Shown in pieces: positions 1-15,500 of a DNA stretch of 64,000 nt. The notes beneath the pieces were generated by a model. The model saw nothing but the letters and a program-made list of their open reading frames with translations, was not told the DNA's origin and searched no databases. Origin of the DNA: Schistosoma haematobium (Eukaryota; Platyhelminthes; Trematoda; Strigeidida; Schistosomatidae); contig NC_067196.1 in NCBI RefSeq assembly GCF_000699445.3, positions 3,968,001 to 4,032,000 of the forward strand, given 5' to 3'. The translations under genes and the position numbers were made by a program. Numbering within the stretch: position 1 is the stretch's first letter; each line of letters opens with the position of its first letter.

Positions 1-587
1 TGCTAATCGATTAGGTTTGGGAAATTTTCCCGATTCATTATTATTTCCTTCAATGTATAATAATAATAGTGGTAATCTAATCGTTACTGATAATACTAAT
101 ACTAATAATAATTTTGTAGGAAAAATGTTTTCTCATATTGATTCATTCAATGTTAATAATAACAGTATAAAACCATCGGATATTTCTATGATTCCATCAA
201 TGAATCATACATTATTAAATCATGATCGTTTATTGAATATAACAACACAGAAAAGAAATTTATCAAAACATCAACATTATCAACAACAACAAATGAATAG
301 TCAACAAAATCAACAACTACATCATCATCATCAATATCAACAATTGCATGACCAACTTAATAATAGTAATTGTCATGATAAATTATATGAATCGAAAGGT
401 AATTGTACCGTTTGTTATTCACAACATCATCTTTATCATCAAGTACAACAACAACAAAAACAACATTCAGAACCTAAACAATTGATTGATCATATTGAAC
501 AACATCAAAATCCATTAAATATTTGTCTTTTACCATCAACAACAACAACAACATCATCATCATCATCAGTTCAGTCATTACAATTAA
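1..587 (+). CDS. Corepressor gene, first visible exon (5' truncated by window)
   Basis: The frame is open from base 2 (Ala-Asn-Arg-Leu) with no start codon of its own, so the exon or gene begins upstream. It encodes about 195 residues rich in Asn, Gln and His, with runs such as LHHHHQYQQ and a terminal Thr/Ser run. The donor is GTGAGT at 588, leaving phase 1. The single base left over joins the AC at 5045 to make Asn. There is no folded domain; it is the disordered N-terminal region of the protein. Confidence 0.8.
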
Positions 588-3500
588 GTGAGTTAATTGT
601 ACTGTTAGTATAGTATAATTCGATAATTTATACTACTTATTTGGTCTTATACATCTGTTACCTTTATTTCATTACTTTTAATATGTGATTTATCTGAATA
701 AATTTCTGTATAAGTAGACATGTATGATCTAATGGTACTCTGGAATAAGTGTTTGATTGTTCTGATTTGAAACATGTGAATTGTTGTAAATTGATGTTTT
801 GTTACTTATTGTCATTTGTAAGTTGTATAATCTGTCAGATTATGATATATATATCGACTAGACTTTTGATACTTGTATGATTATACCAAGGGATGAATAT
901 GTACTATTCACACACTGTAAAGAGCCTGGAAAATGTATGATTTAGAGTGAGGAAATCAATACATGATATTAGTCCATGAAGTTGTTGATTGTTGTTCTAA
1001 GTCGTATTAGTTGTTATAGACTACTATATTAGGGTCCACTTCATAATTAATTACAATCACTAATTGGAATCGTTAGATGACATAGGTCAGAATTAATTGT
1101 AGTAGTACAAATACATCCCGTTTTTCTGTCCCGTTGAATTTTGAGCTTCAAAATTATTTTCTGCTTTTTACTCCTTAATATGATTTCTCCTTTTCAAATT
1201 GTAGTTTTCGTACTTTCATTATTTCGATTCTTATGTTACTTATCTTATTAATTTCATCATGATCAGGACTAAAGGTCTAATACAAGGTCATTTATGTTCC
1301 GAATAGTTCAGCTTTAGTACCTAAAAGCGTATTACTGAGTGTCGTGAATCCGAATCCGACTAGAATCCATCTGTTTTCTTAAGACTAAAAGTACACATTA
1401 CTTTCGGTTGCTGACTAATGTGAAACCTATTTTCAACGTTTTCTATCGATTTCCACTAACCCTCTCTTATCTCAAGAATAGTAGTGTGATAAATAACTCA
1501 TCAACTTTATGCTTACTCAAATAACACATTTGTGTCCAACTCATGGTTTTTGAAGTGAAAATTAACTCTATTGTGCACTAACTTTATAATTGGAGCATTT
1601 TGTATGTTAACCAAATGATTTTAGGTGTAAATCATATTTCAATTTGATTGATTTACTGACGTGGAACTTTTTAATTTAACCACTCTGTAATGCGATTCCT
1701 TCAAGCAGGCAATGCTTTGAGAAAATTTGTGACCAAATGCTTATCAGTTTGCACATAATTCCTACTTTCAACAGCCATATTTCACAGTCATGCATATAAT
1801 TGCAATTAAACAGTTGAATTTATTGTTTATTTAAAAACTCAGAAGGGATTTTGTGGATATTATAGTAATTTTAATAGTTTAGATCATGAGTCAATTGAAG
1901 CTAGACCACCATGTAAAACCTGGAAGCATTGTACGGCCGTTTGGTCCTACTGTGGGATTCCTCAGCAGTGCTTATCCACGATCCCGCATCACGATATTTG
2001 AATCCAGGACCTAACCATTAAAAACAATTGGGATCTCATTTCAATACTCGCGTAACGTTTTTGTTCATTCATGTCGAGATTTTCATTTTAAAATGGGTAT
2101 TTTTCAATTGATATTTAATGTTTACCCAATGCATCGTTCTTCCATATATAAATTCGCTTAGATTATCTACTGACCATTTCGTAAAATGTTGTTTTTTCAG
2201 TAGGGGGAGGGAGGGGGAGACTTCAATGCATGTTTTAACGAATAATTTTAATTATACACAGTTATCTTTTGAAATAAAAAAATTGACATTATGTCATCAT
2301 TATGTACTCATAGTGATGAATGGAATACATGAGGATTAATAGTTTCTATTCCCATTTGACTTACTCCCCGTTTCCTTTTTTCAATAAAAGAAAAAGATTA
2401 TTTACTAACATCATAGCATCTGTTCATTTCATAGAGTAGTTCAGTTCGATTTTATAGTTGTTCTGAATGAATCCCAATGATGAAAATAATGATAAGAAAA
2501 TAGGAGAGAGAGAGAGAGAAAAAAAAACTATTTACATTATTTCTGAAAAATTGTTTACTTTGAAGAAAAGAAATGATTTTTTTCTCGCCACACTTTTTCT
2601 TTTTACTATAAAACTGCGTTTGGTCGTTTTAGGGAGTAAAACAGTCGAACCGCGTTGACAACTTCATTTATCTTGGAAGTGTAACCAGTACTAATAGGTT
2701 AGTGTCTGATGAAAACTTTGCACGGATTCGAAAAGCTCGTTTGGCTTTTGTCAACTTATGTCACCTATGGTGAAGGCGAAATATCCGTAATAGTGAGGGT
2801 ATTAGGGAATAATGATAAATCAGTCGATGAGGTTGTGAATCTTCATCAACTGAGATGGTTGAGCCACGTGTTGCGTATGCCAAAACACTAATTACGACGA
2901 CGCGTAATGCTGACTAGTGTAGGGGATGGTTGGAATAAAGTTAGGGGTGGCCAAACCACAACGTAGGATCAGTGCTTGAAATCACTAACTTCTGGTCTGA
3001 ACCATCATAGTAGATACAGATTACTCGGTTGAGGTGCGCGTGGCTATCGTAATCAGTGGTTGGAGACTTTGGATGACATGGCTCAGAATCGATCACAATG
3101 GCGTAGGTGTACACCACTGAGTTAACTGCTTCTATGAATCCAGTGTTCATCTTGCTATGCTAACCGGAAATAACTATACATCATGCGATAAAAATCTAAT
3201 CAAAAAATCTTTGACACCTAGAACTATGTTGCTGATTGGTCGTAGAGGTATGAGGACAGCGGGTAGATCAAATAATTTTCACACTCTTAAATATATTATT
3301 TTTCTTTTTCTGCTCTCCTTTATCTATTACAGCTTTCTAGTAATCACTCTTACTAATGCTCGATATCAGACAACAAGAGTCTTGATTAATTCTGCCTTCC
3401 GTCCAACATTTTGTCTTTGCTACACTAAATCAAATAATTACAGACACTTGTAGTAAAATTTACATTCCAATATACATCCATCATTGTTTAAATGAAGTGG

Positions 3501-6500
3501 AAACAAACTGTACTAAATTCAACATACATTTATTGAGTATTGAAAATGTTCCGAATAACCTCAACTCATAGTGTGCGCGCATACACACACATTGTCCCAT
3601 TGGATTGATTGTATTATGCTGGAAAACATAAATAAACTAAGTAACTTTAAATAAATCCGTCCAGAGTTTTAATAATAATAATAATAATAATAATAATCGA
3701 ATACATTAGAAGTGACTGCTACATAGATCCATATCTGTTGGATGCATATAATTCAACGTAGAGTATAGTGTAGAATTCGGTTAGCCAAATTCTCATACTA
3801 CACTAGCACAACATGATGAAATTAACGTGATGAGTACCAAACAAAACGAATTACTAGTAATATCAACTACAATGTGAAGGATTAAACATTTCAGAATACA
3901 GTCCAGATAGAAAGGATGAAATTGAGGAATGAAAGGTACAAAATAATTTTGAAGATTAAGATTTAGCATATGACGAAAAGTGAATACATCTGTAACCCCT
4001 ATAAGCGATTTTAAGCTATTCCATTCAACGTTTCCAGCCATTGATAGTGGTTATCACGACGTAAAAGGCACTCAAATCAAGGCTTAGCATCAGTTTATGA
4101 TGTCAATAACTATTAGTCTGAATCATTTTGGTCGATACGGACTACCATTATGATGCTATTTACGTAAGCAGTGGCTGTAGACATTAGGTAACATTGACTC
4201 ACATTCGTTTTCAGTGAAACAGATACATTCACTCTTCGTTTACCGTTAGATCCTGGTTTTCAAAATTGTCACGTACCTTTTTTGGGTTAATTTGTTCTTT
4301 ATGTATATGTGTACTACTAGCGGTTATACCAAGTGATTATATTTAAACTTCTATCCTGTTGTTGTGAATAAGAACACAGGTCTGGGCGCCCAATTTATTG
4401 TTTAGTACAAAACTACAGAATCTCTTGGTAAAATATAAGAATACTTCATTTGCAGATCTCTCATCATTTGTTCTTCACATTCTGCATCAGTCACAATTCC
4501 TTTCTATTTCCGTTTCTGTGTTGTTTTTTTAAGTCGACCTTCATTGCCTTCTGCTGCCATTCATTCCCCTTCTAATTGGTGTTACATATTATTTATATCT
4601 GTCGACATAAATAGAATACACCACAGTGTAACTATTACCATAACATTTTTTTCTAGTCTTCATTTCTTCACGATCTTTGCCGTTTTCTAGTTGGTTGTTA
4701 TCACTTTTACACTGTTAATTTTTCCCATATTTCTCAAGGTCTTGTTTGTTTTTACTGTATTTATGGAGTACTACTTCAATTTTGTTTTGTTAAGTTCTTG
4801 AATAGCAATATTTTTCTGCACTCCTATTCTCTTCCTGGGTTTCATCGTGTTTATGTTTCAATCAGTAGCCATACTTTCGTGTTGAGATGGGTTCACGTTC
4901 TTGCAAAATGCAATCTTAATCGTTTGTAACGGGAAAATAACTATACACCTAATAAAGTCCCTAGCTCTAAGATATAACATAAAACATATTACCTTAAGTT
5001 TTATAAATTAAGTTTCATGTTTAATACGTTTATTTTAAATTTAGACATTCCACCGTCAAGTTCATCATATTACCCTAATCGTCATCAATATCATGAACAA
5101 AGAAATGGTAATGATCATTTTAATAATAATAATAATAATACAAATTGTCGACGGAATACAGAACCATCGTCACATACTTGTTCTCAATATTCATATTATC
5201 AACCTGTCGCAAACTCATTAGGAAGCATGGATTTTACACGTCAATCCACACATGAATTTATTAATACTTCTACAGTGCATAATAACGATAATATTTTTAT
5301 ACCTTCCACATGCATTTCATCACTGAATCCAAATTGTTGTTCTGTAATGAATATGACATTATCATCGTGTTGTAATTCATCAGCTAAAACAGTAGCTACA
5401 ACAACTTCTCCACTGTCTATTGCAACATCTTCAAATTTCATTCATGCAATAGGTGCAACTAATATTACTCATGGTTGTAGTAGTAATCAGTACTCATTAT
5501 CAGTGAATGGAAATAATTGTTTTAATTTAAACCGAAATCGATTACAGTATAAACAACCGCTCCTTGGACCACCACTATCGTCCACACTGCATCTTGGACA
5601 AGAACACCTTTATTCTCTTCCACCACCACCACCACATCATCATCATCATCACTACCACCATCATCAACAACAACCAACAAGGTATCCAATAATGTCATCC
5701 ACCTCATCCTCGTCGAATCATGGGATTTATTCTTGTTTGGATAAAATTGATAATTGTCGCTTTTTCAATGGGTCCGAATTATTATTGCATAATCAACTTA
5801 ATCATATGAATGGTTCTATACGAAATCATCACAATAATATAAGTAATAATAATACGAAAAATAATGTTAATAATAACGATCATAATTACAAACATTTATT
5901 CCGTTGTAATGAACAACCGGATTCATTTACAAAACATACATCTAGAAGTCATTGCTGTTTAACCTGTTTAGAACTAGAAAGGAAACGACATATTTCTGCA
6001 CCAGCAGTTAATAGTATTTCATCACAATCCTCTTGGCCATCATTATCGTTATCGTCCTCATCATCTTCATTATCTGTACCATTATCATTATCGTCCCATA
6101 ATTCATCAATTTCACCGTTAACCTGTCCTGGCAATCCACAGTCCCATTTACAACCATCAGCTTTAACGAGCCATAAAAATGAATTTGTGAATAAATCTTA
6201 TTCCTGTCTACCGGAATATCATAATCATCATTATCGTGTTCATCATCATTATCATCATCGCGGTCATTATTGCAAAGGTACTAGTTCCAGTGAAGGAGTC
6301 GTTGGTGACCAACCATCAAGTGATGTCGTTGCTGAATTGTTAATGCAAAGGTCAGTTCTAGCCGTGTTTATTTGATAATTACTCTTACATTTCTCATTAG
6401 TTCTCCTGTAATTATAATAATTTACACCTATTTCTTGTATTCAATTATGACATCATCATCTCTCTCCCCCCATACACACTCGTTCAATTATAAGTTCAAC

Positions 6501-9500
6501 TCAAGTGAGTATAAAAAGTAATCGTAATTAGTGAACCAACTAAATGACTTTATGCAATGTTATGCGCTAAATTACATTTGTAAAACATGTTTTATTTATT
6601 TACACAAATCAATATGTGAAAGATTTAGTGTGCCCTAAATGAAAAGAATCCCACTTCATCTCACTACAATATTTGTTTTTTTTTTCATATCATAAAAGTT
6701 TATTAATAAAAGGTAATTGTCTGAGATTGTTCAGTTGTTTTCTCATTCAACAATGCTTGCAAATTCATCTTATTGTTGTGATCATGTTATAATTTGTGAC
6801 CTCCAATTAGAGAGCAGTGACTTATCGATCGGATCAATGACGCGTAAAACACGTGTGAGCAACCTAGAGTCCGATTGGCCCTGCTTTCCGCCTAGCCCAG
6901 CCAGTTAAGTCCAGAACAACAATCCGAGCCTCTGCGATATGAATCAATATATTTCAAACATACTGAGTTTACATACCAATCAAACGGACCACAACGTACC
7001 GATAAAATATGAAACAACATTTGTACAAGAATTAGCTAAATGTAGCTGTGAATAAGGGAGATAGTAATTAATATACTGGGTATAACTCAAGAGTGGTAAA
7101 ACGTATAATAATAGTTTATGGGTCAAAATATAGCTTATAGTAAGAGGAATATGAATATGAATAGTTTAGTTACTTAATAATTATACAATAAAAATATACG
7201 TTTAGTATTGGTCCATCAATAGATCCCAAAAGTTACCATTCATTATTCTTGTCGGGAGATAACAGATCTTGAACTGATCAATATTTGACCATCATTGGAA
7301 ACCCGAAAGCACTAGGCGGTCGTTTCGTTCTAGTATAGCACTCTTCAGCAGTGAGCAGCTATGATCCCGCTCACGGGACTCGAACTAAAGATCTTCGGTT
7401 TTGTATGCGAACGCTTAACCTTTAGACCACTGTGTTAATGTCTAACTTCAACCAATCTACAATATTTTAGTATGTTCTCGTGTTAAATTTTATCTCTACA
7501 TCCGTTGGTGTTAATGTATGTAATATTCTATGTGGAACTTCTCAACAGTGCATCTAGCTTCAATTGAGTTTATTGAAGCAAGACCACCATGGAAAACCTG
7601 GAAGCACCGGATGGCCGTTTCGTCCTAGTATGGGACTCCTCAGCAGTGCGCACCCACGATCCCGCACCCCGCGAGCTTCGAACCCGATGACCTATCAGTC
7701 TCACGCCTAAGCTCTAGACCACTGAGCCGGCACCCAACGGTTTTAATATCTAACTTCAACCAATCCACGAAATTGTGCAACCGTACACCACTGTCTTCAG
7801 GGAGCTAATATCTCACAACAGACCTGGTTGAGCTCCACTGGTAACGGCTTCTCACTAGAACTCCAGGAAATGCCTCTTAAAGCCAGTCACTAGTGAGCAG
7901 ATGATTATTATAAGAAGAGGTTTTGTGGAAATTCTAGAAATTTCAACGGTGTGATGGTTAGGTGCTCGCGCGCGAGACTTATAGGTCCTTGGTTTGAATC
8001 TCGCGGACGGCGGGATCGTGGGTGCGCACTACTGAGAAGTCCCATATTAGGACGAAACGGCGGTTCAGTGCTTCTAGGTTTTCCACGGTATAGCTTCAGT
8101 TGGCTCATGGATACAACTAGTGAAATATTCTATATGTTGATCAATTCATTTTACTGTTAAACATATTAGTCTATTCAGTCATCATATGTAGGTATGTATA
8201 CATTATATTATATAAAGCAAAATATTTCTCGTGCTTATTAGATTAATTAAGTAGGAAAAATATCAGGCTGATTTTTCATGAAAATAATATATTAAATGAA
8301 AGTATTTTTCGTGTGTCTTTCATATTGCTCGTTATGCTCTCTCTCTCTCTCTCTTTTTTTTTTTTTTTTTCCCCTCATCCACTCACTGTCTATGAAGTAC
8401 ATAAACAGGCAGTTATTATCATATATTATAAATTTGTATGGTGTAGCACAAGTTCATACCTATCTACTCGTTATTGTTCTATCATCAATCTATATACATA
8501 TACAACTACATACATGAACTCAACTTGTGATACCTTTGAATAATAGTCATAATGATCATTCAATGATGATTGGTCTGTCCATTTATACTTGTATATATGT
8601 GTATACCTCATATCATGGATCTAGTTATTTATTTATTTATTTTTTAAGTTTGAGTAGAGGGAAATCACAGTTAATCTTGTAAATTATTCTAGTGGTTATT
8701 TGTATTTGTTTGTTGACTTGTACACATTATTATTGTTCATTTTTAATTATTAAGTTAATTTCTTGTTAAATCTTGTTACGGATATGATTTTTCTATCAAC
8801 CTTCTCTTGGTTTGTATTGTCTATTCTTAACTAGACTACATTAAATTTGTGTGTAGTGAATATAATTGAATGAACAGATTCATAACTCATATCTTATGTC
8901 TTTCTTTCTTTCTGTTCAGTGTAATTTCATCGATTCATTAAAAAAATCTGTACTCAGAACAGATCTATTTAAATTAGAATTCTTGTGAATATCAGTATCC
9001 AATTTGTTTAAAGTTTAAGACATCCCGGGTAGTGTTCTGTAGCTTTCAAACATGGGTATTCATATTTCAAGGAGGAGTTCTGATTTCAAATGAAATATTT
9101 GGTCTATTTTCACATATCTGTTGACTTTCTTCGTGTTTCTTCTGTCCACTATTTTGACGTTTTCTTAGTTGAACCCATGATCACCGGACAAGTAATGGTG
9201 AGGCTAGGAAATGATGGTAAATCAGTTGATGAGGTTGTGAATCTTCGACCGAGATGGTTGAGCCACGTGTTATGTATGCCTGAACACCGATTAACACGAC
9301 GCTCAATACTCACTAGTGTAGGGGATGGTTGGAATAAAGTTAGGGGTGGCCAAACCACAACATAGTGTCAGTCCTTGATGTCACTAACTTATAGTGTGAG
9401 CCATGTGGATGGTAGACGCAGACTACTGGGTTGGGGTGCGCGTGGCTATCGTAATCAGTGGTTGGAGACTTTGAATGGCATGGCTCAGAATCGATCACAA

Positions 9501-12500
9501 TGGCGTAGTTGTACACACTCTTTGTCTTCTCTTAAACTATGAGAATAAAATGGCTTTTTATCTTTCTTTCTATGAATTGATTTTTTCTTCCTGTACTATA
9601 TCCTTATACACAACCTCTCTTTTATATATTACCACCACTGAATTAACTAATTCTATGGATTTGCTGTTTATGTTTTTGTGCTAATGAGTTATGGCAAGTT
9701 GTACCGATGCCTAGTCCTACGTTGTAGTTGACTGACTGATGTCATGTCGTTTAACAATTCACTTAGTGTTCATGTAGATGTAGATGATCAGGTCGTTAGA
9801 TACACTGCCAAAATAAACATCTAAACAACAACCATACAGTTATAGATAACAACTAATCAAATTTCAGGTCAATAAGACGGTGTTAATTGATTGTATTAGA
9901 GAAATTCTAATATATCACTTCTTTTTAATGTATATGCTTATGATTTTGTTCAGATGAATAGTGAAAACTTTACAAACAAACCAGTTACCTCGACATTCCT
10001 AACGTCCATTGGAAATAACTATACAGAATTTTTTTAAAATTCTCTCTTTTGTTATTGAAACTTTTTTTACATACACGTTTTTTAAAACTTCGCCTGGAGC
10101 CCCTCTTGGGCTACTGCCGGTCCCAAGGCCAGGTTAGGCATGGAGTTAGCGACCCCATCCTGTAGAAAACTAACTCGCTAAAAAAAAAAACGCCAAACAG
10201 CAAAAATAATTCAAACCATATATAATTTTTCGTGGTGAGTAGTAGTTATTATGTATTTCACAAGAGCGATTTACTTTTTTCCAGTTTCGTATAATTATTT
10301 GAGATAACAGTAGTTTACTCTCTATTACGATATGGTTAAGGAATATGATCTATGAAAATAGTAGACATATAGATATTACAGTTTTTTTTATCGCGATTGT
10401 TTTCAAAGCACTTGTGGCTTATGGTAAGAAGATCGAGCTAGCTATTATAAAGTTAAACGTATAGTTCCATGCAAGCATCATAAATTGGTGACTTAAAACG
10501 TGAATCTTTGTCAAATGAGGTGGCTGGGACATGTGCGACGTATGTCAAATAACCATTTCTACCTCGATGCCAAATGTTGGCTGGAGTAGCAATAGTTTGA
10601 AAATGATATATGGTCACCCAAGGCAAAATATGGGTTCAATCCATAAAACAATCGATTGTTCTTCCGGACCGTATTCGTAGTGTAGTAAACGAAATCTCAG
10701 GTGGGGGAAATCAATTTATTGTTTAATTCAAAATTACCAATTGCCTTCGTAATATATGAAAACCGTACATTATTTGCACATCTTCCTTCAGCCTTCCTGT
10801 ACGCGCTTCATGGTTCTTCCAATCTTGTTGTTATTGCAATTGCTATCTGTTTCCCTTCCTGTTCTCTTCAATTCAATCTTCTGCTGGCAAACTTCCTACT
10901 TTTGATTTATCCTATATACTAATTATATCTGTCAGCATAAGTAGCATCCACCACAGTAGGTTCAAAGTACTTGGCTAGAATCTCGGTAATACCTACAATC
11001 GATGGTTGAAAACGTTGGGTGATATGAAGAGATGTGTAATGGCTAGCAGTGGTATCCAAGACGCTCGTTTTGTCCTATTTGGGACTCGTCAACTGGATAT
11101 GCCTTCATCTCAGAATTGATGTCCACTCCTGGACTCGAACCTAGTACTGTTCACTTCAAACGTCATCGCGTTATCTACTTAGCTACTGAGTCCTGATGGT
11201 CATTTGCTTGTGCAATGGGATGAAGTTTAAATTCACTTGGTATTGTTTACTTCTATCTTCTCATTGGATTTCACTGCTAGCCACTATCCATCTTTGCTTA
11301 TAAGGCTTGCGAATTATCGAGGCAATACGCACAGTATACACATATGCCAATAGGAGACTGATCAATTGCAGTCCTAAACATCAATGGGAAGATACAAGTA
11401 AACAATACCAAATGAGTTGGATGATATGGCTCAAAATCAGTTACAATAGGTTAGGTATATTCACTGTTTGTCTTGTGCTGATCTCAGTCTTCAACAATGT
11501 GCTTTCCATTTCTCAATTTCATCCCTTCTATCTGGACTGTATTTTGCAATGTTTAATCTTTCTCACCGTCACTATGTATTTGGATGAATTTTTCATAATT
11601 CTGCTCGTTATAATGTTTAAGTGTACGTCTGTACAATGTTGAGACCACATGATTTACATTTACAGGAGTGAAAAACAAATCAATTCATACTGTTGGTTTC
11701 TACACTCCAATGAAGTTATTTCTTTTTTTTTGGTAACAATAAACATCTCTGGACGCAATATTTTTTCTTGTTGATATGTTCTTAACATATTTTTTTCTTT
11801 TCTTAGAAATTAGCACATTTTTCATCAGTGGTTAACATTTTGCTACGTGATTATTTGACGTCAGCTCTAATCGTCTTCTTCAAATCTGATTGGTTAATCA
11901 CTGTTATTACTTTAGCATTATTCAATGTTGATGTATTCATTTCATACTTTTGACTGATCATTTTCATTGCTTATTTTTGAAACAAAATTATTACAGACGT
12001 AGGTTGTTGAAATATAATACTTTACCGCTATAACACCGTTGTAGATTCAACTTTAGAACTTCGTTCTCAGACATTACGTTTGCTGTCTTTAGTTTCACCT
12101 TGCTCAAACTAATCTGCTTGGTTATGGTAGGAACTAAAAGCATAAATGTTTCACACTATGTAAATCAAGAAGGTCATCACGATATGCAAGCTCGAGCACC
12201 ATCTCAGCTTATCAACTGTGATGAGGATTCTGTCGAAATTAGACTGTTACATTTTCATTTCCAGTCAGTTCATAATATAATATAACCATTATTACTAGTC
12301 TAAAGTTATCATGCTCATAGTGATACACATATTTTTTCATCTATATGTTTTTCGTCTTTAGCCATATTACCGATCCAGATGGATTATCATCGTTAACATG
12401 TGATATACATAATTCTTGTCCAACAACACCAGAACTGTCTTTAACTCCTATCCCATCACCAGCACTAACACAACCACCACCACTGCCGTCGCAACACCAA

Positions 12501-15500
12501 AAATCTTTATTAGTAGCAAGATCTACAGCAGAAACAGTCGACCAGTCATTCTCTATTTTAGAAGATGAATGTTTATACCGACCAATAAATATTATGAACA
12601 ACATGTCAAGTATATTTCCAACTAATAAAATGACATGTATTCCATCATCGTCATCATCATTTCTAGTGCCATCATTATCACCGGCAACATCACCAGTATT
12701 ACCATTTTCATTATCATCGATATCACAAGAAGAAACAACATCTTTCTTTTCATGTACTGATTCACATTTAATGACTAATTCATTTCGTTCTATGGATATA
12801 GAAGATTTGAGTATTGAACAACATCAACAACAGCACTTTTCGAAAGTAGCAACTCATCATCATCATCATCATCATCATGAACAACAACATCAAAAATTGC
12901 CTATCAGTTTACATCTTCCAATTACTTCTTCATATTCAGTGTCCAATTTAAATCAGTCCGAGTTATTGGACCTGACTGTACCACCATCGATTACACAAAA
13001 TAATATTGTCAACTGTGATGATCACGATGAAATGATCAAAAAAACAACAAATCAGACAACATCCAATAATAATAAGTATCCTTGCGATTCAGGAAATGAT
13101 TCGGTTGCAGCAAAACTTTCCAAATCATTAGCTGAAGATAATTTATTCCGTAATCCAACAGCATTACCGCCACCGAAAAAGATGAAAAGTAAACCAGCGC
13201 CTATTTCAATTCCCCCACAAGTAAGATGTTTTTTTCAATTTTTTCAATTTTATTTGCAAACTGATTTCAACCAGATAACCACTGAAAGCCAGAGGGCACT
13301 GAACACGTGTTTTGTCTCAATATGTTGCTCCTCAGGGTTGTTCATTCACAAACCCATCAGGAATTGGACCAAGATCCCTTAGACCTCGTAGCGAACTCCT
13401 GGATTTCAGACCACTAATCTGGCGTCAAGTAATTTGCACTTCTAACTCTATTCGCTTGACAATATTAACCTGACCTAGTGAACTGAAAGCTAGAACTTGC
13501 GACGAGTCCTAGAGGTTCTTACTGCTGTTTCAGGTAGCCACAGGGGTGCTCACCGCTAGGTAGTTACATGCCAGAATGAGGCAAATATCCAGTGTTTCTA
13601 GTAGTAATGGCTGTTTAGTTAAAGTCATCCTTGCCCGAACGACCATAAACATTTATTGATGAAAATGAAAATAATTATGTGTTGTGGGTAATTGTGGGAC
13701 TATCAATTTGTTGATACTGACTTTAGACATAAAAGCTTGTCAGATAAAAGAGTTAGTGAATGTGATTTATAGCTACGATGAGTGATTTTGAGGCACTTGC
13801 GTGTTCTGCTGTAGATGATATAGCCATGAAGCCTTCACACCTCTTCTGAACATCAACATTTGCACTAACTTCAGGTAGGACTGAAAAATTCCACTTTCTA
13901 CACATATAACTTACATATTATCCTGTTGATCTTGATTGTTTATCGATGACCTTTATTCTTATTCTAGATTCTGGCCTTCTTGATCGATATTTTCTGTAGG
14001 TCGAGAGTCATTTTGAGTATAGGGATTCGTGGTAATTGTCAAGTGTTACTGAAGTCAATTTTCTCAACGAACCCTTGTATTGATATTTATCATATTCTAT
14101 CTGATGGATAGGTATTTCTTGGAGTTCTATTGCGAGGCAGTGACTAGTGGAGTCCAACTGTATCGCGTGTGAGGCAGATAGATGTACAGTATTATGATTT
14201 GGTTGATGAAGTTAGACATGTACACTATTTGGTGCGGATTCAGTAGTCCGAAGGTCAAGTTTGTACAGAAAATTAGTGGTATTTATAGTAATTCAGATGA
14301 TCTTGGGCCTCTGGAAGTTTCTAGAACTCCACTAAACATAACGGCAGGATAGGTAATCCTTCAATCAGAAGTGTGACACGTATCTCTTCACTTGCTAGAT
14401 GTTTTGTGAAACTTCTATTTAAGGCTGGTTGGATATAATGTTTTCAGGGTCCCTCTGAACTTTTTCGAGGGATACCTAATATCTTCTCAACCGTAAAAGC
14501 TTATAAATGTATGAGTTGCGTTGATACACTTCACGTCGACCATTCCAAAATATTCATCCGGTCGGTCGCGTACTTTTACTCCAGGCTTTTCTGTTGTAAG
14601 AGTAATCTGGAAGAAAGTGCAGAGACAGTCAATGAAATCATTGAATGTTGTTCCAAGTCATACTAGTCGATACAAACTGTCTTGTTGTTATCCATGCTAT
14701 AACTTCAATCAGTGGCTAAGGAAGTTGAATGATATAAGTCACAAACAACCCGATTAGCTCAAAAGCATTCATTCTTCGTCGTGCTCTAGATTTTCAGTTC
14801 TTGTATTCCGTCTCATTTCGTTTTTGATCTATGTTCTCGTTGCTGAATACTTCTAATTATGATTTATAATACATAATTTTCATCCCTTTTGTTATTCGTC
14901 TTGTTGTGCTAATTTGTGGTATGGCAACATGAACCAATGCACATATATCATAATTTCTATTGTTCAATAGTTCTAAACTAGAACATCACGTTCTGGCACA
15001 GATTTGACCGAGTCACATAGTTTATGGTGATTATATTGAATTGACAGACTGTTCATCAGTTATCAGATGCATCTGGTATTTACAAAACGTTAGCATGCTC
15101 CAGCCAATAGGCTTCTCGGTCCTTACTCAAGCTTTGCACAATTTCACTACGTAACAATCCTCGTTTACTGTAAAACTTGAAACAAAAGCTACAGCCAGTT
15201 TGCTTACATCGATTTGTTTAAGACGATGACTTTGTTAAGCACTGAAACTTAAGATAACGTATTATGTTTTTATCAGTTAACTGATGAAAGCCCACAGTTC
15301 ATTAGAATGAAGGTTAGCATTTATTCTTTCTGAATTGTAAGAACGTCGATTTCGAAATGAATTAAACATTTTTCAAATTCAAGAATGAAACATTTCATTA
15401 GTTTTTTGGTTAGTAATAATTGATCTATATAACTTTATTTTCACTGTGATTATTTTCTGTAGACCGGTGCAAATTTGTCAAGATTACGTTCTCCACGTGT

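Larger units (their letters stand above)
588..5044 (+). other. Intron with mainly decayed repeats
   Basis: 4457-bp intron. Besides the repeats listed separately (about 1866-2035, 2625-3165, 3669-3697, 4370-4632), it holds two very decayed CR1-like 3' ends near 970-1120 and 4090-4210, recognised only by the order of short words such as a degraded copy of the CCATGAAGTC...AATCAGTGG block. The rest is AT-rich with no recognisable content. Confidence 0.5.
6351..12361 (+). other. Six-kb intron rich in repeats
   Basis: This intron contains an R5 copy, three family B copies, a CR1-like 3' end, a GC-rich fragment, an R4 copy and a SINE A copy, all listed separately. The stretches 8371-9174, 9737-10080 and 11440-12361 are AT-rich without anything I can name. 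Confidence 0.6.

Noticed and set aside
5017..5044. ATG opening the large frame at 5017 as a gene start
   Set aside because: A consensus acceptor (TTTAG) lies 28 bases later and its phase fits the donor at 588; the ATG is intronic read-through.
7670..7745. tRNA gene in the family B copy
   Set aside because: Repeats at several sites with the same flanks and a decayed clover-leaf; a SINE-like promoter region.
10701..10922. 73-codon hydrophobic frame as a membrane protein
   Set aside because: It lies in repeat R4, other copies of which have no such frame.
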